Source: Andrena cerasifolii (Eukaryota > Arthropoda > Insecta > Hymenoptera > Andrenidae). Taken from it: a stretch of DNA of 64,000 nt. How positions within the stretch are numbered: the first letter of the stretch is position 1; every line of letters begins with the position of its first letter. Positions 1 through 11,100 of this stretch are shown one piece after another. Position numbers and translations under genes: made by a program. The stretch is from assembly GCF_050908995.1 (NCBI RefSeq), contig NC_135119.1, positions 5,084,001 to 5,148,000 of the forward strand, written 5' to 3'. The notes below the pieces were generated by a model. The model saw only the letters and a list, made by a program, of their open reading frames with translations, did no database searches and had not been told where the DNA came from.

Positions 1-610
1 AAAAGTATCTTGCTGTGCGCATCAGAAATTTGGGGATGGAGGGAAGCAGAAAAAGTAGAGAAAATACAGGAGAAATACATAAGGTGGACTTTAGGTTTGG
101 ACTTCAATACACCAGCATATTTAATTTCGGAGGAAACAATAACGGACAATGTAAGGATAGAAGCGAGGAGAAGAGCAATAAAATATTAGGAGAAAACGAA
201 ACGTCTGAATAAGAATAAAATAGTACAAGAATGCTGGAGGGAAATAGACGTGAAGCAAGAAGAGGAAAAGTCGAAATGGGAGGAAATGAGAGATGCATAC
301 TATAGGCAAAAAATTATGGATATCCAAGAAATGGAAATAGAAAGGAGAGGAAGAGAGTTTGATGAGGAACTAGCGCAAAGAGACAGGGCAGAGCAGGTTC
401 AATGGCAATACCACAGAATATTAGGAGGCAGATCTAAGACACATTATACAGAAATTAGGGATAACCAGAGAGCAGATTACCTAGACCGAAATTACAGAGG
501 CAGAGATCAAAGCATGATTGCAAGCTTCAGATGTGGGAACAAGGAGCGTGGAAGCAAGTACTGGGAGGAAGAAAAAGAGACAGTATGCAGACTATGTAAT
601 AGGGCTAGAG
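1..610 (+). pseudogene. Non-LTR retrotransposon ORF2 C-terminal fragment
   Basis: In frame 1 the strand reads EIWGWREAEKVEKIQEKYIR near the start, then an in-frame TAG at 187-189, then an acidic/basic helical region, then MIASFRCGNKERGSKYWEEE and a Cys-x2-Cys (VCRLC) at about 587-601. This is the layout of the C-terminal part of LINE ORF2 proteins common in ant genomes: the region after the reverse transcriptase followed by a CCHC-type motif. The His and last Cys are cut off here by a foldback insertion at 611. They can be seen in the separated 3' pieces, which read TLGHMLQDCKQL. It is truncated at the window start, interrupted and carries a stop, so it is not functional. Confidence 0.75.
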
Positions 611-886
611 CAGGCTTGCCCTTTACGGTGCAAATACCTCCCGAAGTTCTGGGACCCGGGCAACAGCCGAGCGCGGGACTGTTACGTTGCTAACCACAGC
701 ATGGGCTGCGGGAGAACTGCATGAGTGTGTCGTATCACGAATCTATGTGGTACAAGCCTACATGGACGCACACTCATGCAGTTCTCCCGCAGCTCTCGCA
801 ACGGGTAACATTGGAACAGTCCCGCGCTCGGCTGTTCCCGGGTCCCAGAACTTCCGGAGGTATTTGCACCGTAAAGGCCAGGCCTG
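611..886. mobile_element. Foldback MITE copy 1 (hAT-like ends)
   Basis: Begins CAGGCTTGCCCTTTACGG and ends in the inverse CCGTAAAGGCCAGGCCTG. The two halves are inverse complements over most of the 276 bp, including an inner pair (GGGAGAACTGCATGAGTGTG and its inverse near 771-790). Terminal CAGG...CCTG and GC-rich arms suggest an hAT-type non-autonomous element. It interrupts the retrotransposon fragment within its zinc-knuckle region. Confidence 0.7.
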
Positions 887-1074
887 AGTTAAAGATTGTG
901 CCTCCGTTTTGATTTCTTCCTTCATCTTGTTCTTCTTTTCTTCTCCTTTTTTCCAGAACCATACGCATCCACTCCGCTCCTTTTCCTTCTCCCTTTAGTA
1001 TCCCTCTGATCGTTGAATTTTCTCTTTTCAGCTCCTTACAATCTTGTAGCATGTAACCCAGCATCTCTCTAGAC
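887..1074 (-). repeat. Inverted 3' segment of the same retrotransposon
   Basis: Read on the minus strand, this gives the retrotransposon 3' coding end (LGYMLQDCKELKRENSTIRG, then EWMRMVLEKRR and a Lys/Glu-rich tail). It is in inverse orientation relative to 1-610. It is bounded by a foldback element on each side. Confidence 0.65.
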
Positions 1075-1258
1075 CAGGCCTGCCCTTTACGGTGCAAATA
1101 CCTCCTGAAGTTCTGGGACCCGGGCAACAGCCGAGCGCGAGACTGTTACATTGCTCACCGCAGCTTTCGCAATGGGTAACGCTGGAACAATCCCGCACTC
1201 GGCTGTTGCCCGGGTCCCAGAACTTCTGGAGGTATTTGCACCGTAAAGGGCAGGCCTG
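1075..1258. mobile_element. Foldback MITE copy 2 (shorter)
   Basis: Starts CAGGCCTGCCCTTTACGG and ends CCGTAAAGGGCAGGCCTG. It is the same element as 611-886 with the inner loop deleted (184 bp). The arms share GAAGTTCTGGGACCCGGGCA and its inverse. Confidence 0.75.
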
Positions 1259-1820
1259 GTAGATAGACGCTGGGTCACATGCTATAAGTCTGTAAAGAGC
1301 TGAAAAGAGAAAATTCGACGATCAGAGGGACACTAAAGGAAGACAAAGAAGGAGCGGAGTGGATGCGTATGGTTCTGGAAAAAAGGAGAACAAAAGAAGA
1401 ACAAGATGAAAAGAGAAATGAAAACAAAAGCACAATCTTTAGTTAACGGAAAAAAGGAGAAGAAAAGAAGAAGCGGAGTGGATGCGTATGGTTTAGTTAA
1501 ACTTAGTATGCATTTAGTTAAAGATTGTGCTTTCATTTTGATTTCTTCCTTTATCTTGTTCTCCTTTTTTTCTCCTTTTCTCCTTTTCTCCAGAACCATA
1601 CGCATCCACTCCGCTCCTTCATCTCCCTTTAGTATCCCTCTGATCATTGAATTTTCTCTTTTCAGCTGCTTACAGTCTTGTAGCATGTGACCCAGCGTCT
1701 AGCCCCATTACATAGTCCACATACTGTCCCTTTTTCTTCCTTCCACTACTTGCTTCCCCGCTCTTCGTTCCCACATCTGAACCTTGCGATCATGCTTTGA
1801 TCTCTGCCTTGTTAACTAAC
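1259..1820. repeat. Head-to-head 3' ends of the retrotransposon
   Basis: 1259-1450 carries the retrotransposon 3' end on plus (tagacgctgggtcac onward, with GGAGCGGAGTGGATGCGTAT). About 1500-1700 carries the same segment on minus, and 1700-1820 continues into the inverse of 490-605 (CATGCTTTGATCTCTGCC at about 1792-1809). So two copies of the 3' end face each other, separated by a short degenerate piece. The minus copy keeps TLGHMLQDCKQL with the His and Cys missing from 1-610. Confidence 0.65.
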
Positions 1821-2317
1821 AGTCCCAGAAACACTTACACACATAACACATTTGACCCCATTTTCAGGCCGAAAGGCAAAAAACTAAACATATTTACTAC
1901 TACTATTATGCTCGTCCTTTTCGTGTTACATTAAAGATTCGATCTATTCTAATATCCGTCCCTTTTGTCCACCAAAGTTCCCCGTTGGACTTATAGTTAT
2001 AACATCACGCGAGCGATACGACTGGCACAAACATATATTAAAACATAGCGCGGGAAACTGAGAAATACACTCACCACTACTTCCAGCACTATCTAAGGAA
2101 GATGCGCCAGAAGCCATGCTCTTGATTCACCGAGGGTCTACCACAAATACTTCTCTAGCAGGGTATGCGCTAGGTATTGCCTGGAAAGTACCCATACGCT
2201 GTACTTCACGGAAGAGCGAACCCTTTGTGAATTACTAAGAAGTAGCCTTCGGGATGACATTACGGCTATGGTCTAAACGGTGCACGGCGCTCATCAGAGG
2301 GATGCAACAGTGCACCT
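1821..2317. other. No recognisable feature
   Basis: Unique-looking sequence of mixed composition downstream of Rapgap1. I see no coding homology, repeat or RNA gene. Confidence 0.4.
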
Positions 2318-2375
2318 GGCACACACACGTACGCGCGCCCGCGCGCGGGCGCGCGCGCGCGCACGTACACGCGTG
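2318..2375. repeat. Alternating purine-pyrimidine CA/CG tract
   Basis: About 58 bp of nearly uninterrupted CA, CG and TA steps (cacacacacgtacgcgcg, then cgcgcgcgcg and cacgtacacgcgtgc). This is a simple repeat with the composition that favours left-handed DNA. It stands out in an AT-rich region. Confidence 0.8.
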
Positions 2376-4329
2376 CAGGGCAACTCTTGCTCCAATACAA
2401 ACACGTGCCTTGTAATATCGAGACTTTTCATGCATCACTTTTTCCGCGCGGTTACTGATACGGGAGAAACAACGGGGGGGGGACGTATGTTTTCTGAATG
2501 AACGTAATAAATTAATCTACGTTTTGCTGATGTGTCTCGATCTCGGGACCGCGTCGTATCCGTTTCTTTTTCCCCTGTCAAACCGCGAGGTTATCGATCC
2601 CCGTTTAAAAGTGTCACAGGCGAGCAACAATCGCCGGCCAGCTCGTCCCTAACAAACTGAAAACTCGTTATCACTGTGAGAGGGAGAGAGAAAAAAAAAG
2701 AGGAACCAACAAGCCTTTCAGCGGTGATCTTGATCGCGCACCTCTTCAAATAATCCATTAACACGCTCGACAACACTGGAATCGACGGGATTTTCACTGA
2801 CTTCGGCCGCTCGGATCGCCACGAACTCTCTGCCGTTCATCCCAAAATGACTAATGTCCCGATATTAACGATAATTGATCGCTCACCTGCTGCACCAACG
2901 AACCTGACAATTAGCCATTTTCATTCCGCTACTACAGTCTGTTTCGCATTGTCGATAATAAACATACGTCGTGGACGTGCTTGTTACTGAGCGTTGCGGC
3001 GCTAGTATCCACGGCAGATCGGTCGATTATGTCGTTTCCGAAGGGAACGTTCTAAAAATGAATCGCGTAGAATTTGAAACGGGCTGTTCGAAATAAAGTA
3101 GCATTTCAATTGTTATCCGGGAACGTAGGAAATAAATTCATTTCTCTTATATTTATTTAGATAAATGGCATATATTTTCAAAATTTTAAATGAAATTTCT
3201 GCATCTCGGTAAAACAGTTTTAAAGGATTTTAGGAATGGTGGACGTACGGCTGAAGTAGACTGTAAAATAAGAGAGAGTACTATTCGAAATGGTATTTTG
3301 AATGAGACGCTGAAAAAGAATAATGCTCTTTTTTAAAATAATTTTCGAACTGTAATATGGAAATTTAGTGAAATAATCTTGTTAGAAGAGGAAATAAATA
3401 AAATATAAGTATTTCATTCTTAGTATGGAGAAAGCAGAAGGAAATACATGTTAGTTATCACGAATTATGTATTTATAAAAACACATACTTACATTTGGTA
3501 AAACAATTCTTATCTTTAACAGTACAGAATATGAAAAAGGTTCTGCATTTTGTTGCAATACTTTCAAAGTCTATTGCCATCAAGTGTTAAAGGATAAAAT
3601 GAATTTTTAAGTTGATAATCATTAACAAAATAATTTGTTCTTAAACCCTGTCCGATTTATTTACACAATCAGAAAATATTTCAAATATTTCAAGACTGAA
3701 AACAATATATTTGAATTAACAATATAAAAATATCAATTGATGCAAAATACTTTTATTTAATATTCTTAGTTATTCGAATAAAATAGTTTGATTTCTTAAG
3801 TTCTTGTATTTCGATTAAAATATCATTTGTTTTGCATTACTGAACATACATTATTTAAAATTTCATTTCGCATTATACCAAATGACAGATGTGTTTATTT
3901 CAAATAAATTGGTTTCAGTAAGATGCTGTTGTTGAAGATTTGACTTAAAATTTTTTTCATTTCAATTGTAACGGATCTGATACTTTTCATATTTTTAATT
4001 CATTAAGAAGTGATTTATCAAGTCACTATATTGGGTCAAATAACATTTAATAGTATAACTAATTTGTACTATAGAAATAAGCAGTACTGAGATAAAAAAT
4101 TAATTTGCACCTGTGAGATTAATATAAACATATACATGTTACTACGTACAGATCATTTAGAAAAGGGGTGAAAATAATCTTTCTACGCATTGATATATAA
4201 ATTATTTCGAACAGAAAAGGTGCTACATAAGTTATTTGAAATGCATGTATAGTTCTAGAAATATTGTAATATGTATTTAAAAAGTGAATAAAACGCAAGT
4301 TTAGAAAGATTTCTTTATGTCAGTATATG
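2376..4329. other. AT-rich non-coding, nothing recognised
   Basis: 2376-3060 is of average composition; 3100-4320 is strongly AT-rich with many stops in all frames. No gene, RNA or clear repeat seen. Confidence 0.4.
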
Positions 4330-4331
4330 TA

Positions 4332-4470
4332 CAGTAAACCCTCCTATAACGCGGTACTCTCATAATGCGGTTCCAATTAATATGATTTGTACTATGTAAT
4401 TCTGAGTTTCTTATAACGCAGTTTCCATGTAACGCGGTACGAATTAATCGCGTTATAGAAGGGTTGACTG
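4332..4470. mobile_element. Small pogo/Tigger-like MITE with TA target duplication
   Basis: Ends CAGTAAACCCTCCTATAACG and CGTTATAGAAGGGTTGACTG are imperfect inverted repeats flanked by TA at 4330-4331 and 4471-4472. The CAGTaAAcCC type end and the phrase TATAACGCGGTAC resemble pogo-clade Tc1/mariner termini. Length 139 bp, no coding capacity. Confidence 0.75.
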
Positions 4471-4518
4471 TACCATTACACGAAGTGAAAATATAACATT
4501 TAAATCTGTCCTATTTAT

Positions 4519-4778
4519 TTAACACTATTCCTACCACGACCGGTGAAATGACCGTTTTTAAAATTTCGATTAGAACTTCCTATATACAACGTAATCGCCT
4601 TCAAACTTCACGACTTTTCCTCAAATATACGTATGTACATGATATACTTCTGAATAAAAGAAACTATATTTTTATATTGTCAAATTCGCTATTATCTTCA
4701 TTCTATATTAAAAAATATAAGTTGTGCTAAAGAAGGTAGGAATAGGTATACGTGAAGTGTCGGTAGGAATAGAGTTAA
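4519..4778. mobile_element. TTAA-flanked MITE (piggyBac-like)
   Basis: TTAA at 4519-4522 and 4775-4778 flanks inverted ends CACTATTCCTACC and GGTAGGAATAG. The TTAA duplication is the signature of piggyBac transposition. 260 bp, non-coding. Confidence 0.75.
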
Positions 4779-7139
4779 ATAAATTCAATTAAATCATAAT
4801 AAATAACAGACTTGGTGCAGTGCTGTGCAGACCTAGCAGAAAGACATTTAATATACGGTAATAAATGCGAGTAATTTGTTTAAATCATTTTATTTATTGG
4901 CGAACATCACTACCACTGATTTTCAAGTTGACAGTTGTGCATAGAAAAGAAAAAATAAAATGCGAATACTTACACCAGTCATAAGAAATATATACTTTCG
5001 TGTCATAGTGTCAGAGAATAATAGTATTCGCAGTTCTGTTAGATAGATTTGGGCGATTAATATTAAATACAAAATATATATATATATATATTTATAGCAG
5101 TAATATTTTATCTCTCTCGTACGCACGCACGCACACACATACACAACCTCTCTCTCACTCTCTCTCATAATATAATAACACATATCTCTTTGTAATATAG
5201 ATAATCTTTCTTTGATTTTGCAAGGCCAGCATAGAAATCACACTAGAGAATGGTAAACATAGTCATTTTCCTAGACTTTAGAGAAAGAGGCGCCCTTATC
5301 AAATGACTCATTAATTAAACGCAATCTGTGTTATATACACATATAAAATTAACCACAATTAGGTCCGAGCTTCTCATAATTATACAATTTAATTCGTAGT
5401 AATGGAAGTCTTTCAAGAAACCTGTATCTAACGATGACGATGTAAGACATTTAAAAAAATATTTAAATCTTATGCTCTGCGACATCAGTTGTTTTCTTAA
5501 TTGTGCGCGTATAAGTGCCTTCTTTTTTCGAATCATTTAGTTTTCACGTTTGGCCATAAAATGGTATACCTCGAAACAATTGCAGTACGCATCTTTCAGT
5601 ATTTGTGACGTTTGAATATTTATAGCCGAATAGTTTACGAATTTACTTCGCCTTATAAATTTTATCAGTGATATCAAGCATTTAGGTGCATTATTTTAAC
5701 GTTCACTTTTAAACAACTTCCTAAAAATCTATTGATCCCAAACTGTATAGAACATGTCGTGGGCTCATTTTTACGACAGTTGAAAGTAACATTACTGAAA
5801 AGTGTTTACAACAGTTGCTGATTCTTGTACGTTCGTTTAGAAGCATTATTTACCCAGATATCTTAGCCGGCATTACAATGGCCATTGTTCAAAGTACCAT
5901 TAAGATAAATCGATGCTAAATATCAGTTTCAGAATGTAGCTCTCCGACAACAAATTTCGTGCATCGAATCTCCACGAAATTTGATCGCAGCTCTCGTGGG
6001 TGGAATTCATAACGTTCTTTTCCGATATCAAGTAGCAATGCAAGTAATTCAAAGAATCGTATGTCATATCAGAAAATCAGAAATATCATGTACAATGGAA
6101 AAGTATGATATACTCCGAAACGACATCGTATAGGCAGTGATAATTGTGACATATCTGCAAAGTATTTGTAAAGGTGTATAAAGCTTTGTTAAAATTCAGA
6201 AGGGAAATTGTACTTGTAGAGAAAACCTTCGACTGAGAAAAAGTATATGCTACCTTAGAATCTTACGCCGGATTTCAGAGGGAAATATTGTATGAAAAGG
6301 AATGTAGAAAATTAAGAGAAGTAGATTTTACTATGATAAACTTTGGTATTATATGAGTGAACGTTCACGTTCCTCTGTCCTTCTTTTTCTTTAACGCTTC
6401 TCGATCTTTCTGCGAAGAAAGACGGCCAATTATTTACAAAAAAAAAAAAGGAATTACATAAAATACAACGTAATTAGCGATAATAATATTAATAAATCAT
6501 ACTAATACCATCGGCGAGAAGTAATGAAAGTAAAGTGCGTAACTAAGCAAATAAAGTGTACTTAGTTTACTTTGGAGGTTAGTAAACACAATGGACGATA
6601 ATACGTGCTCTATTCGTACGCTACTGACGCATCGCTACGTTGCGTGGCCGTTAAACAATTTGGTGCAGCTAAATCGTCGCGGCCGCGCAAACGGCTGGAG
6701 AAACCTAATCGTATTCTACGTTGGCTAATGATACCGGAAAATTAATCAACAAGGCGTTGGTACTTCCTAAAACTGTCGTAGGCTAATACTAAAAAAGAAC
6801 TAGTAATGGTTTCGGTAAGCTTACCGCGATAAATACTGTAATTAGCGATACGTATCCTTGTTTCGGTGTGAGACCTCAGAAATATATCGGTAAAACATAT
6901 GTATTTCTAAAGCCCATAGGCGCGCTGATACTTACACCAAGTTGGTTTATACTGTTTCCTGGGCCGACACGCAGTTACCTCGTTTTTTTTTTGAAACAGC
7001 GCGAGTACTGTTACTCTAACATATATATCTCAACTTTTGAACATTTAATTGTTACAGATAAAATATGGTATATTAATATCCGTGTGTCTGTGTACGTGTG
7101 TTTACTCTTTGTTTCTGAAACACTAAGTCTAAAGGCCAT
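4779..7139. other. AT-rich intergenic sequence with microsatellites
   Basis: Contains a (TA)n tract near 5075-5091 and a compound CGCA/CA/CT microsatellite at about 5117-5166. Otherwise I see no homology or structured repeat. It lies beyond the likely 3' end of Rapgap1. Confidence 0.45.
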
Positions 7140-7979
7140 TTTATTTTTATTCTAAAGTCTCTAATATTATAATGACAAGATGAACCTACTTCTTTTAATG
7201 TTTCTATCTATATTCGTGTCCTTTCTTGTGTCTGTGTGATAATTTACTTTGTAATTATATTGACTATTAGAGGTTAACTTATACCTACTAATAAATTAAT
7301 AGATAAATAATACGGATAAAAGTTAAACAAGTGTTATGCTACGAGTAACACAATTAGCGCCTACGCAGCGAGTGCGGCAACCTCTCGCTATGGGCTCGCG
7401 GCATGGGGCTGGCGGCGAGGGCTTACAATTAGCCGCTTAGCGAGTACCGGAGGCGATTCCGAGGCGCCGGTGGCGCGAGTCACAGAAAACGAGAGCGAGT
7501 GAGAAGGGACGAAAGCGAACCCCCAGCGACAACATGCTTACATACTTAATACTCGCCCGAATGCTCGATAAAACGATGAGGATAGCAACGAGCGCTTACC
7601 AGAGGCCAAAGCGAGCCCATAGCGAGTGGATACTGTATTTCGAAAGACGCGCCGCTATAGTTATAGTATATCGCAGAAACATTCTTCCTTTTTCCTTTTC
7701 TAAGTGTCGTTCACTGACCCTTTCTCTTATAACATACAGCATTTGTACCGATTTCTACCTACGGAAGTTTAACCACAGAGTTGAAACGAAACGTAAAGCA
7801 AGTCTCGAAACTCTCAGCAAAAGGTGCTTCGGAAGGTTTTCTTTTAAAAGAAGCGATTCCGAGAGGTGAAGTTATACAGAGTCTTCAACTACTGCGCCCA
7901 ACTAATTATTAAAATCTAATAATTGCAACGGGAAGTTACTCGCCAATAGAGATCCACTAAACACATCTCGAAGAGATCT
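7140..7979 (-). promoter_or_regulatory. Candidate 3' UTR of Rapgap1 with tandem AATAAA
   Basis: Downstream of the Rapgap1 stop on the minus strand, the first AATAAA hexamers I find are two in tandem at 7151-7140, about 830 nt from the stop. That is a reasonable 3' UTR length. The interval includes a GC-richer block (about 7340-7660) with many GCGAG/CTCGC words, unlike the AT-rich surroundings. There is no transcript evidence; the polyadenylation site is a guess from the hexamers. Confidence 0.3.
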
Positions 7980-8141
7980 TTAAACGGTAGACGTCTGCTG
8001 GTTATTGTTATCCAATGGAATACTTGTCGAGCATTCTTTTAGCATTGCTCGTAATCGAAGGATTTCCTTCGAAGCAGCCGCGAGGTCCGACTGCAATTGA
8101 AGCTCCTTTTCTCGCAGGCGTTTTATGTCACGTTGGCAAGT
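7980..8141 (-). CDS. Rapgap1: Rapgap1 last coding exon G (residues 674-726, coiled coil and PDZ-type C-terminus)
   Basis: 162 nt ending in TAA at 7980-7982. The acceptor is aaattttcag. The first codons give TCQRDIKRLREKELQLQSDL, then AAASKEILRLRAMLKEC and a polar tail ending QQTSTV. Joined to the end of exon F (NLRMEVTRLKCDKLDLLRQNV), the hydrophobic residues keep a heptad-like spacing across the intron, which supports the splice. The last four residues TSTV fit a class I PDZ ligand (S/T-x-V). I do not recall this tail from vertebrate Rap1GAP and infer it is an insect or arthropod feature. No other open frame here has homology. Confidence 0.85.
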   Translation of the reverse strand, partial: TCQRDIKRLREKELQLQSDLAAASKEILRLRAMLKECSTSIPLDNNNQQTSTV

Positions 8142-11100
8142 CTGAAAATTTAACAATTGCAATTACACAGCTGCCCGATGAGACAATTGTAATATGTGAG
8201 GTGATTTGAAGAAAGGAGTTGGAGAGTTCGTGTCCAAGACAGTACGTACTCATAAAAATAGACGATACATGTTCGGATAACGTGTGTCCTTAAATTAATC
8301 TCGATAAAGGTGCAGAGGATTTATAGAAATTTAATGACTTAAGAAACTTGCAACAAATCTCGCGTATAATTAATGCGCTCGTCATTCTTGCGTGCAGATC
8401 TACATGCCTACAGATTTTGGCAAACACGAAACCGCGAACTCGATTTTTTGAAGCCAGTATAAATGGCTTATTTTTGTATAAACTTTTAGGAATTCTTTGC
8501 GAAGATACCGATGCGCTAATCCTTTCGTAACTTTAAGGGTACTTTATTTAACATTATAACATGTAAAAAGAAATTGTATAACAGTAAAATTATAATAAAT
8601 ACAAAGGAATAGAGCAGTATCTGAAATAGGTTCTTTCTGGAGATACGAAACGGCGCCGGTTGTAGCGTCTCTGGTAGTTATGTGAAACAGGCCAATAATT
8701 GTTTTTCCATTTATGTGCCAATTGTAAGAATATGAACCACAAATGGTGTAAAAAAAATGAATATTTTAAAAATGGTGGAACTTCATACATTTTCGCCAAA
8801 AATTCGCGTTTTATTTGTTTAAAAACAGTAGTTAAAATTAATGATTTGGTTAAACGTTGTGGTTCATATTCTGGGGAATATTATAAACTAAAAGTGTGCA
8901 AAATTTGAAGTTGATTGGTCAAATAGTTTTTGAGTTATTATCCCCGGCACCAATTTTGAAAACGTGGTTTCGAAAAAAACGCGTTTAAAATGCGTTTTAG
9001 GTGTGCTCGGCGCTCGGAGGCGCGCTGACTCACTAGGCTATGTTATCAATACGAAGGTGAATTTCGGCCTACAACTTTGAAATGATTTAGAAGCGATTTA
9101 TGGACAAATTTTTGTTTCTATTTTTCGTTCGATTTATACGGCCTTCTCCCCTTAACGAGTTACGCCACCCTGAGACGCTCGAAACTAGACGAATTTTGTT
9201 TGCAGCTACTATGAGGTTGAAAATTATTTCTTTAGTTCTTATGTGTAGAGCATGTATTAGTGCATATATTGTATAAATACTATACAAAAATATTAAAAAA
9301 TGGCCCAGGTATTCGCTACCCCGTGAAGCTCCTCCGCGTGAGCGGTGTACCAAATATCTCCAAAACTATTTGTCCGATTGATTTCAAGCTTGGTACACAT
9401 ATTCTTAATAGTATTATCTATCATGTAGTATAGGATTTCTGTTGGTTCCATATCCCAATTGTTTATAGTAATTGTCTGAATTTCACCTTTTTTGGTAAAA
9501 ATTTAATATTAATTTTCACTTTGCTCGCATTTGTACAAAAATGTTTTTTTCTCTAAATCCCTATGCTACAAGATAGATATTTTACCAATGAACAATAAAA
9601 CTATGGGTTTTTTAGTTTCAGATAATCCTGGGAATCACAATCCGTTACACCGTCTGCGCGCGTCCTGACGGTGGAGTTTTGCAGGATAACGGATAGCTCG
9701 GCCATTTCTTAATATTTTTCTGTCAAATTCACACAATATGTCCTTTAATGTATGCCCTAACCATAAATAATAACGAAGTAATTGTCGCATTCACAGTTTC
9801 GTAGAAAAAAAATCGCAAACTTAGATGTCATTTCGACCGCCTCAGGGTGGCGTAACCCTGTGCGTTTAACAGAAACTGGTCGTTCAAACCTCGTGCACAT
9901 TTATTAGACCGACAAAAAATAGAATGCCTAACTGTACGTATGTACGGACACAAATCTGTATTACGAAGATCTTAAGTTCGTACCGAAATATAAGGTGAAT
10001 AAAATATTTTGTCATAAAAGGTTTGCTTTAGGAATCCAAAACATCTGTCTTTCTCAAGGGTGCCTTACCCCTACTCTGCTCTACCACCACTGCTCTACTT
10101 ACCACATTTTGCCTGAGTAGATCCAATTTGTCGCATTTCAGCCTGGTAACTTCCATCCTCAGGTTCTCATTTTCTAATACACCATCTTTGGTGGTACACC
10201 TCGCGGTGTCGTGAGTTTCTGCAGAACTCATTGATTCGAGGCCAGTATCGCTGTCCGGATACACGGCCTGGTCCAGTTCCAGCTCGCTGTTTAACGAGCT
10301 GTCGTCACTCTCCGATATAACACGCTGGGTCGTCTCCGTCTTCTCCGATCTCTCTTGCTTCCGCAAGTTTTCGTGAGTCAGTCTTTGAACGGACGGCACT
10401 GAAGTTTTCTCCGCTACCGGTGTGTCGTTGCTGGCAGAAACTGCCGCGTTCGATTCCCGGCGATCAACCTCGTCCTGCTGTAGAGTGGCCAAACTGCTAT
10501 CTTGATTGTCTGTGTTGGACAAACTACTGTCCTGACTTCCTAAACTAGGGCTTTCGCGCTCCGAGTCTCTTCTGAGGGTCAGATCTGGGGAGCCCAAGGG
10601 ACTCGACGGTTCCACCGAACGCTTGCCATTAACCTTCGACGTCGATTGCCGATTGCTAGGCGGACTAGGCTCCGATTGGCTCTTCTTCGATAACTGCTGC
10701 GGCACGCTCTCCGTCGACGCGTTCCTAACGCGCGATATCAGCGCCTTTCGAACCGTATCGATAAATCTAGAACCGCTACCTCCGCTGCCGGACCCTGACG
10801 CGTCGCTGGCCGTTGGGCTAACTGGACAATTCCCACCGAATCCCAAGCCGGTGCCTCCTAAACCAATCGCTCCCCCAAGAAAATCGGCGGTCTTCCCTTG
10901 CAGCTCCTCCGTCAGCGACTCCAAAAGCGCTGACCTGGTTCTTAGCTGTTCATTCGGAATTTATTCCCATTAATACTGAGACTTAAATCGCTAGGCAAGT
11001 TAGGACTCAATTTATTATACACAGGCGAATTGGGCGAATCCCAATTTAGATTTGCAAGAGGTATTCAATGAAACGTAGCTAATGACGTGTGGTAGTTACC

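Noticed and set aside
10028..10102. Rapgap1 ending at the TAA at 10028
   Set aside because: A strong GTAAGT donor at 10102 joins in phase to a coiled coil that continues into 8141-7980; the read-through residues have no homology. Kept only as an intron-retention possibility.
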